Origin: Rhexocercosporidium sp. MPI-PUGE-AT-0058
Taxonomy: Eukaryota; Ascomycota; Leotiomycetes; Helotiales
NCBI GenBank assembly: GCA_020746875.1
Contig: JAGTJL010000003.1
Span: 2,480,001-2,544,000 of the forward strand
DNA: 64,000 nucleotides
Direction of reading: 5' to 3'
Part shown: one piece after another, positions 35,529-48,513 of the stretch
How the letters are laid out: the number at the start of each line of letters is the position of its first letter
How positions within the stretch are numbered: the first letter of the stretch is position 1
Notes under the pieces: generated by a model
What the model was told of the DNA's origin: nothing
Databases searched by the model: none
Seen by the model: the letters and a program-made list of their open reading frames with translations, nothing else
Program-made: the position numbers and the translations under genes

Positions 35529-36112
35529 GAGGATGGGAAGAGTTTTTGGAGCGGAAAGAGTTATGATACTTGGAGAGAGATGTTTACGTATGGGGAGGAA
35601 AATTGGGTGTCTGATGATCATGCTTGATGATTTAATGAGTCTGCTTTCTGGGAGTTTGGGAGTTTGGAGAAGGACTTTAATGGTTGGGTTAATATAGCTA
35701 CTAGGCGCAGATGGGCATAGAAAGGTGTTTTGATACCCCGAGGATTTACTAGGATCTATTGATTCTGTAAGACAACGCTGTAATACAAATACCAAGGCGT
35801 ATAGAATGGCCATTATTAATGCGTTGATCATGTCTGACTCGTACGGGGCGGTGAGATTGACCAGGCTTGAGCTGACGCTTCTGCAACGCATTATCCGAGC
35901 AACGGTTCTCGCTCCCCTCGCCCTTCTTCTGCTTGATCCTGTCCTCGATTCGCCTCAGCATCTACCTCGACACCTCTCGATCTCTGCTCTTGCATCTTTG
36001 CATATATCAAAGTAGGATAAAACAAAACACTATCACAAAAACAAACACTCAAGTCAGTCCACCCTTTCACCAAAATCGTCTCGTCCCCAGCGTTACGATG
36101 GACAAGAATAAC
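35529..36112. other. Convergent spacer
   Basis: About 580 bp between the receptor-like gene and the small membrane protein gene, transcribed towards each other. It holds only presumed 3' UTRs. The open stretch 35933-36244 (+) is the shadow of the small membrane gene. Confidence 0.4.
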
Positions 36113-36609
36113 TCACAAAAGCACAATGACACTGATCCCCGCCCGCGCAATCCTCGGTCCCCTTGGAGGTTTCTGATACGAGCGATTCGGTCCAAAGATA
36201 CAGTCAAGCAACAACCACAACCATACCGCGGTAGCGAAACCTGATTTGGCTAGCTCGAGGTAGAGAGAGATGGAAGGGGAGGTGGCGAGGTTGTGTTGAA
36301 CTATCAGGATGAATAGGATGCCGGCTGCGAAGATGGAGTTGAACGTTGAGGTGCTGGGTGGGGTTAGTTTGGAAAGAGGGGGTAATTGTTTGGTATCTGT
36401 TTTTGAAAGGGGATGCGGGGGGGAAGTACATGAGGAATAGAGCAGTTTGGTGGTGATAGGTAGGCTTACATGAAGTCGTAGATGGGGATGTTAGTTTCGA
36501 AGAGGGATATCAAAGCCCATTCTCCAAGGATGAAGAGCGCTGGGAGGGCGACCAGACCTTGGAAGAGGCCGATGGACCGCACCATCTGTTGGCCTACTGA
36601 ACGTGGCAT
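36113..36609 (-). CDS. Small polytopic membrane protein, unknown function
   Basis: Exon 1 (36470-36609) begins MPRSVGQQMVRSIGLFQGLV. It ends in a split codon AT|C that joins exon 2 (36113-36353) across an intron with donor GTAAGC and acceptor CCCAG. The spliced frame is 126 aa. Three hydrophobic segments are visible: GLVALPALFILGEWALISL, NSIFAAGILFILIV and FATAVWLWLLLDCIF. The tail is basic and Pro/Arg-rich (YQKPPRGPRIARAG). The phase match, the intron signals and the coherent hydrophobic pattern across both exons support a real gene. I do not recognise the family, and each exon alone is too short to stand out. Confidence 0.68.
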
Positions 36610-37521
36610 TGTGATTTAGGAAGGGAGTAGGTCGTTCGAGGAGTGATATGAGGTAAGTCGACAGAAAAGAGGATTTGATGAAAAGTTATGGGGCCTTAGG
36701 AAGATCGTTCATCGGGATAGAAGTGTTCTTAACGAGGTACGGAATATGGTAGCCTGATTTGGGAGATTTGACATGGGATATCAAGAAACTCCAAAGGGAG
36801 AAATGCAGTTGCCTGGTAGGATGGCAGGAATAAGCTAGCACTAAATGAGAGGCTTTGGAGATCCTTTATCACGATGCTGCAAACTGTGCCACTGGCAGGA
36901 TTCTCTAATTACCGAAGTTGGTTTGACAGAGGAGAACAGAAATATGTGAAGTTATCACAAGCTCTGGGTCAAACCAATAGCATTTTGTGAGTGATGAAGC
37001 TGCAAATCCACACAGTAACCATAGTTCTTTCCTACCTGCGATAATCAAAATGTAAACAAGATCTGACAGGAGTAAGAGAGAGCAGAACTTCCAGCTAGGA
37101 AATCCAACTCGAGTCATTAGTGCTATCATGTGATCTATTACATCAGAGTGGCTGAGTGGCTCAGCTAAGTGGCAGAATAGGCGAGAGACTGATTGCTCAC
37201 CAAAAAAAAGTCTGTTTGAAAATTCAACATATTTGTGTCGAGTTCTTACTAGCTAGGTGAATTATTTCCTTGGTATCTACTTAAAACCTTGAGCCAAATC
37301 AATCACTTTGGTAAATAGACATTTTTGTGACTCTGTATTGCCACCCGCTGTCAATAGCCAATCAAAAGATTCACGTTGTTAGGCCGCTAGCGGTTGGGTT
37401 ATCCTTAGTTGCCCCACTCACAAAAACCCCTCCATCCCCGATAACCTGACAAAATCTCGAAACCCTCCTAACTACAACCACAATCTTCTCCTAATCATCT
37501 ACACCCTCAGAACTCGACATC
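36610..37521. promoter_or_regulatory. Divergent upstream region of the small membrane gene and ARB1
   Basis: About 910 bp. The last 100 bp before the ARB1 ATG are CA/CT-rich (CTACAACCACAATCTTC), a pyrimidine-rich leader typical of highly expressed fungal genes. Nothing else was identified. Confidence 0.4.
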
Positions 37522-39531
37522 ATGGTTTCAGCATCCAAAGCCGCCCGTGACGCAAAGAGGGCTGCCGACGGCAAGCCAGCCAAGAAGACAGTTGCCAGCC
37601 GCTCCAAGGCGGGGTCAAAGACTGCTTCAGGCGCCTCCTCTGTCGCCGGTGACGAAACCCCACCCCTTCTCGATGAAGAGGGAAACCCTCTCCCAGACGA
37701 TGACCAGCCTGCCACTTCCGGAAAGAAGATGGACGAGGTCAAGAGACTGGCAGCCCAGATGGACAAGCATGGTCTCTCCGATCGTGTTACAACTGGTGTT
37801 CTCAGCTCGCTGAAGCAGAGCAGAGATGTCAAGATCACCTCCGTCTCCCTCGTCTTCCACGGTCGTGTCCTCCTTACAGATACCACCATGGAACTTACAT
37901 ACGGTCGCCGATATGGTCTCCTTGGTGAGAACGGTTGCGGAAAGTCAACTCTCCTCAAGGCTATCGACAAGCGCGAATACCCTGTCCCAGACCACGTCGA
38001 TATCTACCTGCTCAACGAGGGTGCACCACCAAGTGATCTTGGTGCCCTCGAGTGGGTCGTCAGAGAGGCGGAGAATGAGATGGAGAGACTTGACAAGTTG
38101 GCCGAGCAGATCTTGGAAGATGATGGACCAGAATCACCTCTTCTCATGGATCTGTACGAGGTAGGCAGATTACCCCACCAAGAATTTTATTTTTGCTAAC
38201 AAATATCAGCGCATGGAAACCATGGATCCCTCTACCTTCGCCACCCGCGCCTCGCAGATTCTCACCGGTCTTGGATTCAATAAGGTCACCATCAAGAAGA
38301 AGACGAAGGACATGTCTGGTGGGTGGCGTATGCGAGTGGCGTTGGCCAAGGCTCTCTTCGTCAAACCTTCCCTCCTGCTCCTCGATGACCCCACAGCACA
38401 TTTGGATTTGGAAGCCTGTGTGTGGCTGGAAGAATACCTCAAGAAATGGGACCGAACCCTCGTCCTCGTTTCTCACTCCATGGATTTCCTCAACGGTGTC
38501 TGCTCCAACATGATCGATATGCGTCAAAAGCAACTCATCTACTATGGTGGTAACTACGATTCTTACTCGAAGACTCGATCCGAGCAGGAAGTCAACCAGA
38601 TGAAGGCATACACCAAGCAACAAGACGAAATTGTCCACATCAAGAAGTTCATTGCTTCCGCTGGTACCTACGCCAATTTGGTCAGACAAGCCAAGTCCCG
38701 CCAAAAGATTTTGGACAAGATGGAGGCAGATGGTTTGATCCAGAAGGTTGATGAGGATCGTGTCTTCACTTTCCGATTCGCCGATGTCGAGAAACTCCCT
38801 CCCCCAGTCCTGTCCTTCGACGACGTTACCTTCTCATACTCTGGTAACCCCAAGGATGACCTCTATCGGAACCTCGATCTCGGTGTGGATATGGACTCGA
38901 GAACAGCCTTGGTCGGACCTAACGGTGTTGGAAAGTCCACCCTTCTCCGTCTCATGACCGGAAAGCTCTCACCTACCGGTGGTGTCGTGTCCCGCCACAC
39001 TCATTTGAAGATGGGTGTCTACAGTCAACATTCCTCCGAGCAACTGGATCTTACCAAGTCCGCTCTCGATTTCGTCCGCGACAAGTATGCCGACAAGTCC
39101 CAAGATTACCAATACTGGAGACAACAACTCGGAAAGTACGGTCTCAGTGGTGAGTCTCAAACTGCCTTGATGGGTACTTTGTCCGAGGGACAGAAGTCCA
39201 GAATTGTGTTTGCTCTTCTGGCTATTGATGGACCAAATATGCTGTTGCTGGATGAGCCTACCAATGGTCTCGATATCCCTACCATTGACAGTTTGGCGGA
39301 TGCTATCAATGCTTTCACTGGTGGTGTTGTAGTTGTTTCTCACGATTTCAGGTAAGCTTGCTTCCCTTTCACTAAGTATTGAGCACAGTCACTAACAGGT
39401 ATAGATTGCTCGACAAGATTGCCAAGGACATCATGGTGTGCGAGAACCAGACCATCCGCAAATGGCCTGGAAGCATCGGAGAGTACAAGAACCACCTGAG
39501 AAAGAAGATGATGGCAGCCGGTGCCGTCTAG
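37522..39531 (+). CDS. ARB1: ABC-F ATPase ARB1 (ribosome biogenesis)
   Basis: Soluble twin-cassette ABC-F protein. The yeast orthologue Arb1 is essential and shuttles to support 40S and 60S ribosome biogenesis. Three exons, join(37522..38160, 38210..39351, 39405..39531), give 635 aa. The N-terminus is Lys/Ala-rich. Cassette 1 has Walker [12 protein letters not shown], signature MSGGWRMR and Walker [13 protein letters not shown]. Cassette 2 has Walker [12 protein letters not shown], signature LSEGQKSR and Walker [12 protein letters not shown], with the H-loop VVVSHDFR split by the last intron. The linker between them ([20 protein letters not shown]) is the ABC-F linker. There are no transmembrane helices. 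Length and order match ARB1 rather than GCN20 or EF-3. Confidence 0.95.
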
Positions 39532-41619
39532 AATGGCTATTCCATCTCTGGAAGACCAAACAAAAAGTTGATACTGCATTTCGGCGACCGTCATATAGCT
39601 CGGCTCTGTGTAGGGGGTAGATTTGGATGCTGGGTTTCTCATGATTATGGGAGGGAAGCATTACTACCGACCACGTCACACGAGGGCTGGATACGCCGAT
39701 GGCGGGGATAGAAAGTTGTGCTTTAGAGGCGTACTGTTGAATTTATCATCATCATTGAATTGAGTTCTTGGACTTGGGGTTTGAGATGTGACGTGCCTTT
39801 GTGATGTGCTGTATCTCGTGATGCCGAATTGGACATAGGATCTTGAAAGTGCCAAGGTAGAACGAAGAGTAGTAACAACCAGCAATACCTCAGCATAAGC
39901 CGACTCCAAATAAGTTGCCACGAGAGATGGATGTGTGGATGTACTAATCAGGAGCTGAGGATGGTCGTTTCGAGTTCCAACCACGTCCTGTTTCGAACAG
40001 CACATCTGCCAAGGTCCCAAACTTCAAAATCAAGAGGCTCGGGCTTGCGCAGACAATTGACCCATTCATTATAGTAAGTAGTGACCAGATCTTAAGTGTC
40101 AACAGCCCAAAAACCATTTCAATTTTTTTCTTCTCTCTCCAGCTTTTCCTTTCCTCCCCTCCCCGAGCCGTAACCCCGAATATTGGCTCCCGGAACCCCC
40201 AGACCACATGTGGCCTAGCCTTTTCAACCCTTGTCGTCAAGGCTGGGCTCTGGATGCAAACATCCTCGCTTCTTCCTGGGTGGTGCGATCCGATCCACTT
40301 GCATGGGGGGGAGCTGAACAATGAAGAGGAAACTTGAGACTGGCATTTGAAAAGAAGGAAAGTCCGACAGCCCGGGTTGGGTACCATACGTTGTAGTAAG
40401 GAGACAATTAAAGGGGGACAAAACATACATGCTATTCCATCAAGTTGATTGCTTACTCACTCTTGCTCTTGCTCTTGCTCCTACTCTTACTCCAACCAAG
40501 TGGGCGTATGCAGGGGGTTGGCGCACAGCCAATAGCCGCAAGCGACTTATCGTCATACAGGACCCGGCGCTGGTAATCTTGAGATGTGTGGAGACTCTGG
40601 AGAGCGAGAGCGAAAGTGGGAGAGAGAGAGAGTGAGTGAGTGAGTGAGGAGAGAGGACAGGACAGGACCCGAGCAAAGAGAAACCATGATGGAGATGGGG
40701 CCGGAGGCAAATGCGCGCGCGCTGTATGCGGCAAAACCAAAAGGAGCTGAATGCCCTCACGAAGAATTATGTATCAAGAGCCCTCCATCATTCAGATACT
40801 TTTTCCTGTAATCATCATCGATCGCATTTCCTACTGATTTAACACATCCCGGTCTTCTCGTGCCCGCCGCCGCGTCAAAAGTCGCGACATCTCCAACATC
40901 GCCTCGCTCTATCCAGCACCCGCAAACAAGCAGGCAAGCACACCCACACACACACACTCACCCACACCGACCAGAGCAGGCGGATGCGATGCCGTGGTCG
41001 TGATACTTTTACTTCAGTCCGCCTTTGACAATCCAACCCACCCCCATCCCATCCCATCCCAACCACCAATGCCCAGTCAGTATCCGATCCGCGCAGAGGC
41101 TGGCTCACTCACATTTCACTTACACTTGCGCTCGCACTCACACACTTGCTTGCTTTCTTTCTTTCTCACACGCATCTACTGTATCGATTTGTAGGCGGGC
41201 TGATTCAAAAAAACCACCAAGCTTCGCATTGCATCCATCTATCCAACCAGCCGGCCAGCCAGCCAACTAGCACCCAGAGGAATCTATCCCCCTTCCCTCT
41301 CAACCATCTGGCTTTTCATTCTCTCCTCTCCTCTCTGCCAAAACATAACAGACTTCTTTCCGCACGCCACCAATCAATCAATCATCTATCCTTTCACTCA
41401 CCAACATCTATCTATCTATCCACCCACTCACCCACCCATACACACCTCTGCCAGCTTTAATTCGTCGCTCGTAATGCTTCACTTGTAATTCCATTCTCTG
41501 CAAATCCCCTTCATCGCCCATCCCGACATCTGCGAACGTCAAGAAAAGAACGTCCATCTATGGAGTGCCAGTACAGTACAGTTGAATGATCGTTTCAAGG
41601 TTTGTGCGCGAAGGCTGTG
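39532..41619. other. Long region upstream of INO80 with microsatellites
   Basis: About 2.1 kb between ARB1 and INO80. I see no gene. Simple sequence is frequent: CTTGCTCTTGCTC runs at 40450-40490, GAGAGAGAGAGTGAGTGAG at about 40620-40650, CA/CT-rich tracts at 40930-40975, CTTTCTTTC at 41150-41165 and ATCTATCTATC at about 41408-41420. From about 41200 the plus strand is strongly pyrimidine-rich and is probably the INO80 5' leader. Confidence 0.5.
40595..40656 (+). repeat. GAGA / GTGA microsatellite
   Basis: Consecutive GAGAGC, GA and GTGA units without long interruptions, in the region upstream of INO80. Confidence 0.7.
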
Positions 41620-44600
41620 ATGTATCGACACGAGGAAGGCGCACGACGAGAGGGCGACGTGAATGCCAATGGCAACGGGAGTCGAAACAACACCACGACC
41701 ACAACCACACCAAGCTACAGCGCACCGTCTCCAACCCAGCCCGGATCCAATGCTACGACCCCCTACTCGCCCCCGAAACCTCCTCACCACCAATTCAATA
41801 ATCCATACCCTCCGCCCACGCCGGCGCCCGCAGGAGCAGCATCTCACATTCCCGGCCCGCCAGCTTCACCCAGAGCTTTGACGACCCCTTCGTCCTATCA
41901 AATCGACAGGGAGAGGGCAAGGGAGAGGGACTACCAGCAGCCTGCTCCGCCTCGAGACAAACCCACGAGCAACTATTACGATCCAACATCTGATTCCAGC
42001 GAGAGGAGGCCATCGGAAAGTGCTGCGTGGAAGGAAGGCCCGACACAAACTCCCCAGGTACGCATTCCATCTCGCGATCGCAGTTGCAGCTCGCAGTGAA
42101 TAGCTTCCGCCGCTACGGCTAGAGATCATCCATCACCTCAATTGCTAACCTCATTTATCTCCCAGACTCGAGACCAACCCTACGTGTATCCATCCTCCTC
42201 GGTCGAACCATCGAAATACTACAACGGAACATACACCTCTCCCGCCGCGCCATCATATCCTCCTCGGTCGCCTGTCTCACATGCTCACCCTCGTCGCTCT
42301 TCAATAACACAATCACCAAGGATGGCCCCGATGACTTCACCTACCATGCGACATAATGGGGTCGTGATGGGTGCTCCGGTACAGGAACCGCCACCGGTCG
42401 CAACAGTACGTGATGATGATTTCACAAATCCTGTACAGCAAGCTAATCTACCTGGCCAGACTCCTAGTCGACCTGTAGATCCCATGTCCTTTTCGAGTAT
42501 CCTCTCCAACGCCGAACCATCTCCCAAATCAACCCCTCCTCCTACCGTTTTGAAATTAACGCGAAAGCCCTCACGACATCTCGCCGAAGCCGTCGCAGCC
42601 ACGCCCATGTCAAGAGACAGCTCTCGCCAGTCATCCGCCGCCCCTGCTCCAACGCCAGTCTCACGAGTTCCGGCCAAGCGAAAAGCAAACGGAGAGCCAA
42701 AGAAGGCATCCCCCAAGGTGAAGCCGTTGACAAAGGAGCAAGAAAAGGACATCCAAGCCTTGATGGCCAAGATCGAGGCCGATGCTGAAGCTGATACCCT
42801 GGAGATTGATAATCCCGACAACGACAGAGAAATTTACAAGATACGAATTGTGAAGCGCAAGCTCGATATTGAACATGTTGAGACATCCAAGACCAAGCAG
42901 CGGAGAACTGTGTTTGGGGAGAAGATGGGTGGGAAGATTGGTCGGCACGCAGAGTACGGCGAGCACCGCTATAGAGATATACATGCCTTCGCGGCCGTCA
43001 CATCTGTACAAGAAAAGGAGGTCCAGGCCGAGAAGGAGCGGAAGAAGGATATGCAACGGAAACGCCGTCGGGAGAAGACGGTCGCCACGAATATCGAGCA
43101 GAAGGAAATTGCTATCGCCAAAGCTCAGGCTGCAGAGGATGAAAGCACTCGAATTAAGTTCATCAAGGAGGCACAACGAGCAGAGAAAAAGGCCCTGCAG
43201 ACGAAGGCCATTCTGGCTCGTGGCGACAAGGGATCAGATCTCAGGGCAGTATCACCTCTCGAGCCAAATCTACTTGGGGGTGTCATGTCTACTTTTACAG
43301 CTGCCGATGAACCTGCAAAGCCCAAATCGAAGCGTGGAGGTGCAAGATTACGAAAGTCCAAAGAGCAGAAGCAAGCAGAGAAGGACTCGGCAGAGGCCGC
43401 TCAAGCTGCAATCGATGCTGGGGAGGAACTTGCACCACTTCCGACCATCAGAGAAGAACCACCGAAGATCAGAATCAAATTCCACTCCAACAAAGAGCAG
43501 AAGGATGTCCGAGAGGAGTCACCCGCAACTTCATTCGAGCCATATGTCTCCAAGGGATACAACCAGATCTATGATCAGATTTGGCGCGATTTGGCACGCA
43601 AGGATGTGAACAAGACATTCAAGGTTGCTGGAGAGTCCTACGCTGTACGAGCATCGAATCTGAAGAAGACGGCAATCTTGGCATCGAAAGAAGCAAAGCG
43701 ATGGCAGCTCCGCACGAACAAGGGTACCAAGGACCTTCAGGCCCGAGCAAAGCGTGTCATGCGTGAGATGATGTCCTTCTGGAAGCGCAATGAGCGAGAG
43801 GAACGTGATCTTCGACGAGCAGCTGAGAGAGCTGAGATTGAGAATGCGAAGAAGGCAGAAGCCGATCGAGAAGCCAACAGACAGAAGCGGAAGCTCAACT
43901 TCTTGATCTCGCAGACCGAGCTGTACTCCCATTTCATCGGCAAGAAGATCAAGACTGACGAGGTTGAACGGTCAACCGATCATCCTGATGTTGCCCCGAC
44001 TGACAAGGACCCGAGTGCCCCCAAAGTCGACGTGCCTGATCACGATGGCACTACAGCTGCTCCCAAGGTCACGAATTTCGAGGATCTGGACTTTGATGCC
44101 GAGGATGATTCTGTACTCAAGGCTGCTGCTATGGCTAATGCTCAGAACGCAATTCAAGAAGCTCAGAATAAGGCCCGAGCATTCAATAAGCCAGAAGATG
44201 GCCCAGCAATGGATGAGGAAGGAGAAATGAACTTCCAAAATCCCGCCGGAATGGGCGATGTCGATATCGAGCAGCCGAAGATGCTTAATGCCCAACTCAA
44301 GGAGTACCAACTCAAGGGTCTCAACTGGCTGGTCAACCTCTATGAACAGGGTATCAATGGTATCTTGGCAGACGAGATGGGTCTCGGAAAGACTGTACAG
44401 TCGATTTCAGTCATGGCATATCTTGCTGAGAAGCATGGTATCTGGGGTCCGTTCCTGGTCGTCGCACCGGCTTCTACGCTTCACAACTGGCAACAGGAAA
44501 TCACCAAGTTCGTTCCTACACTCAAAGTGCTTCCATATTGGGGTACGGCAGCCGATCGAAAGGTTCTTCGAAAATTCTGGGATCGCAAGCACATTACCTA

Positions 44601-46959
44601 TACTCAAGATGCTCCATTCCATGTCCTCATCACGTCATACCAATTAGTCGTGTCTGACGTCGCCTACTTCCAGAAGATGAAGTGGCAGTACATGATTCTG
44701 GATGAAGCTCAAGCTATCAAGAGTTCTTCGAGTTCGAGATGGAAGAGTCTGCTTGGTTTCCACTGCAGAAATCGACTTCTCCTTACCGGTACGCCAATTC
44801 AGAACAACATGCAAGAATTGTGGGCTTTGCTGCATTTCATCATGCCTAGTTTGTTCGACTCTCATGATGAGTTCAGCGAATGGTTCTCCAAGGATATCGA
44901 AAGTCACGCACAGAGTAACACGAAGCTCAATGAGGATCAACTGAAGCGCTTGCACATGATTCTGAAGCCTTTCATGCTCCGTCGTGTTAAGAAGCACGTA
45001 CAGAAGGAGTTGGGTGACAAAATCGAACTTGATATCTTCTGCGACCTCACATATCGCCAACGAGCATACTATGGCAATCTTCGGAATCAAATCAGTATCA
45101 TGGATCTGATCGAGAAGGCTACTATGGGCGACGATAACGATACTGGTACCTTGATGAACTTGGTCATGCAGTTCCGAAAGGTCTGTAATCATCCCGATCT
45201 GTTCCAGCGTGCCGAGACAACTTCCCCATTCTCGTTTGGTCATTTCGCCGAGACTGCTTCATTCATGCGTGAGGGTCCTTTGATCAATGTTGCGTACTCA
45301 AGTCGCAATCTGATCCAATATGAACTCCCCCGATTAGTTTGGCGTCAAGGCGGTCGATTGGATATGCCCGGACTCGACAATGACAAAGCCGGATTCAGGG
45401 GCAAATATCTGGATCAGTTGATGAATGTCTTCACGCCCGAGCATATTCGTGAAGCTTCAAAGGGTAACGAGGCATTCTCGTTCTTGCGATTTGCCGACTC
45501 TTCTGTTCAAGAGGCTTCCAGGGCTTCTCGCAAGGACATATTTTCTCGGGCCGTGGAACTTGCAAAGAAGCCACGCCGACTTGCTCCTATGACTATCGTT
45601 TATGATGAAGAAGAGGAGAAGAATTTCACTCCGGCTCAAGCAATGCTTCAAATTGTCGAACGAAATGATCGCAAACCATTGGCGGAAGTTACCCACGAAG
45701 GCTATCTCAACAAGCTGTTCAATGTCGCCAAGGATGTCTTTGCTGATTCTGGTCTGAGCCGAGTCGAGCAATGCGGTCGTCCAGCAGCCACGGCTCCGCC
45801 GATTGAGGTCTTCTGTGCTAGTCGTGGTGCTGTGATTGAGAAGGAGAATGTACTCTTCAATGTCCCAGTCCGCCGCGCTCTCTACGGACCGTCACCTGTT
45901 GAAGAGAAGGCATTGGTCACCTCTAAGATCCCTGTTGCGTTCTGGCCAACCACCAAGATGCTTCCTGCCCCAACCTCAGAGAAGCAACGTTTCACCAACA
46001 TCCGCGTTCCTTCAATGCGTCGCTTCGTCACCGATTCCGGAAAACTTGCTAAGCTCGACGAGTTGCTGTTCAAGCTCAAGGAAGGTGGTCATCGTGTGCT
46101 ACTTTACTTCCAAATGACTCGTATGATCGATCTCATGGAAGAGTACCTCACTTACCGCAATTACAAGTACTGCCGTCTAGATGGTTCAACCAAGCTGGAA
46201 GACAGAAGAGATACTGTCCACGACTTTCAGACAAGACCCGAGATCTTCATCTTCCTCCTCAGTACCCGTGCCGGTGGTCTGGGTATCAACTTGACCAGTG
46301 CCGATACCGTCATCTTTTACGACTCCGATTGGAACCCTACAATCGACTCACAAGCCATGGACAGAGCCCATCGTCTCGGCCAGACGCGCCAAGTCACCGT
46401 CTACCGCATGATCACTCGCGGCACGATCGAGGAACGTATCCGCAAGCGTGCGCTCCAAAAGGAAGAAGTGCAAAAGGTCGTCATGACCGGTGGCTCAGGT
46501 GGTGGTGTCGACTTCAACACTAGATCCAAGGAGAACCGCACCAAAGATATTGCCATGTGGCTCGTGGACGACGACGAAGCTGCAGAGATCGAACGCAAGG
46601 AAGCCGAGCTCGCCGCTCAAGAGGCTGCTGCGCCACCTGAGAAGGCGAAGAAGAGAGGCAAGAAGCGTAAGGCGGAGGCGAGTGGCAGTTTGGAGGATTT
46701 ATACCATGAGGGTAAGTTCAACTTCCCGCTCCGAACGATCGAAGAGTAGGATGGAATGCTAACGAGATGAACAGGCGAAGGTCACTTTGACGATGGGTCG
46801 AACCGTCCTTCTGGCGCCGCTACACCTATTCCTGGTGATGGCACGCCCGCCGGTCCGGGTCCCAAGGGCAAGAAACCTCGCAAGCAGAGCGCGAAGAAGG
46901 CGAAAACTGCTAAGCAGAGACTTGCGATGGCGGATGGGGATGTGGACATGGGCGGTTGA
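41620..46959 (+). CDS. INO80: Chromatin-remodelling ATPase INO80
   Basis: Catalytic subunit of the INO80 complex, which slides nucleosomes and exchanges H2A.Z in transcription, replication and repair. Three exons, join(41620..42057, 42166..46711, 46775..46959), give 1722 aa. The first 460 residues are disordered and rich in Pro, Ser and Thr. A basic coiled segment and the DBINO region follow (residues about 590-740). The SNF2 ATPase has Walker [13 protein letters not shown] (about 878) and DEAQ at about 990. A roughly 280-residue insertion typical of INO80 separates it from the helicase C lobe ([18 protein letters not shown] about 1455, and [15 protein letters not shown]). The basic tail ends DGDVDMGG. 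The start is the first ATG in frame with good context. The last exon restores [12 protein letters not shown]. Confidence 0.96.
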
Positions 46960-48513
46960 ATGGAGGGGTGAATGAATGGATAGTAGGATGCCGATGGCAA
47001 CTTGTAACTTTAGTAGAGCTTCTTCAATCGCTTGCCATTTACCGGTCTTGCTTTCTTCATTGGTCTTATTTTTTGTTTTTTTTTCTGGTGGGAGCGAAGG
47101 GAAGTGGAGTCGAGCGGAGTGGAGTTTGAAGTGCGAAGAAGCAGATACACAGCACAGCACCGCACAGCACAGCGTGGTACATCAAAAGGCCGCCCTGAGA
47201 GTTTTGGGCTTATTTTTTTTAAACAAAATTAGAATTTCTTGATATTCTTATGGATGGGTGGAGTAGGGTGGAGTAGAGTGATGGGTGATGGGTGGGATTT
47301 GCACTACGCGTTGGCTTTTAAGTTAGTTGGTAGATGCAGATGCAGATGCGTACATGCAAGAATGGATGGGATGGATGGGGATTGGATTGTATTATATTAT
47401 ATGTTTGGTGCATTATATCGATGGTGTTTCCTCAAGTAAATTGTGAGTGACTGAATCCGCGGGTGAGAGTGTGCTGTGTGTCTAGCTCGAGTGATGTAGA
47501 AATGCTGTCGTCTACTTATGAATGGTGTGGTGGGTTAGGGGAAGTAGAGGGTAATTACGACGTAGGAGGTCAGTCAGCGATGATGGAAGTAGAGTAGAGA
47601 GGGTGGAAGGAGATTAATTGACTATCTAGTCCTACTTACGGGCTTCGGGGGTATGGCTTTGGCTTTGGTGGTGGGTGTTTGCTGTGTTCTGGGAAATAAG
47701 TTGGGACTTTTCATGGGAGTTTGGAGGTGGGGGAGGTTTAGGTTTAGGTAGGTCATGGCTCAGGAGACGCTAAAGGTGTGTCTTCGTGATTCCGTGCTGG
47801 GTTTTGGGGGGGGGGGGGGGGGGGGGGGGGTGCTTCATTGATACTCTGGACTCTGGAGGAAACCCGGCCTATGTTTTTCTCTGTGTTGTTGTCATGACCT
47901 TAAGAGACCTCGAGAGGGAGAGGGAGGAGTTCCAGCTTTTGGCTGCTGCTGTTGTTGTTGTTGCTATCATAATTTCTCTGTTTTCATTTTCAAGTCGTGG
48001 AGTGTGACTAGCAGTGTATAGACAGCAAATTATTGTTTGTTAAATTGTAAGTTGAGAACGGCTATAGGAAGTGGAAGTCGTGGTTTGTTCTGGGGGACAA
48101 AGATGTCCTAGCATGCTGCTTTTCGTTCTATGAGTTTGCAACTAGTTATGCGTGAACGACGATGGGTGATAGGGTGTTGAACTTGGGGACAGCGGAAAGG
48201 GTCAGTAACAGAGCGGAGCTTTATATGGGAGAGGCTTGGGGCGGTTGTAGATAAGTGTGTTGACGTTAATGTTAAAATAGAGCCGTGAACACCACCGTGA
48301 CGTTTCTTCTATTTGATATCTCCAAGAGAGACAAGGCGTACGGGTAGAGAAAATGACATGACGTAGCGAGACATGGAGATGTAAAGAATCAGCATTGTTT
48401 AGTTTTTGTTGAGTCTCTTCTATTCATTCCTATCTATCTCTAGCTCCAGAAACTCCACTAAGAACTCAAAACCCAGCCTGCATCGCCCAAGGATTTCAGA
48501 AGCAAAAAGTCCC
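46960..48513. other. 3' region of INO80 with simple repeats
   Basis: About 1.55 kb without a supported gene, GT- and G-rich on the plus strand. It contains ACAGCAC repeats at about 47148-47172, a G25 run at 47806-47830 and a CTGCTGTTGTTGTT run at about 47945-47962. Confidence 0.45.
47806..47830 (+). repeat. G25 homopolymer
   Basis: Twenty-five consecutive G. It could form a G-quadruplex or be a sequencing artefact in length. Confidence 0.9.

Noticed and set aside
35262..35891. 209-aa minus-strand open stretch rich in Pro, Leu and Thr
   Set aside because: It is the shadow of the Gly/Arg-rich receptor tail on the other strand.
40595..41460. CRISPR-like or regulatory repeat array
   Set aside because: These are simple microsatellites with no spacer structure, and the genome is eukaryotic.
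42661..43176. Long antisense open stretches inside INO80
   Set aside because: Shadows of a Lys/Glu-rich coding strand. The sense frame has clear domains.
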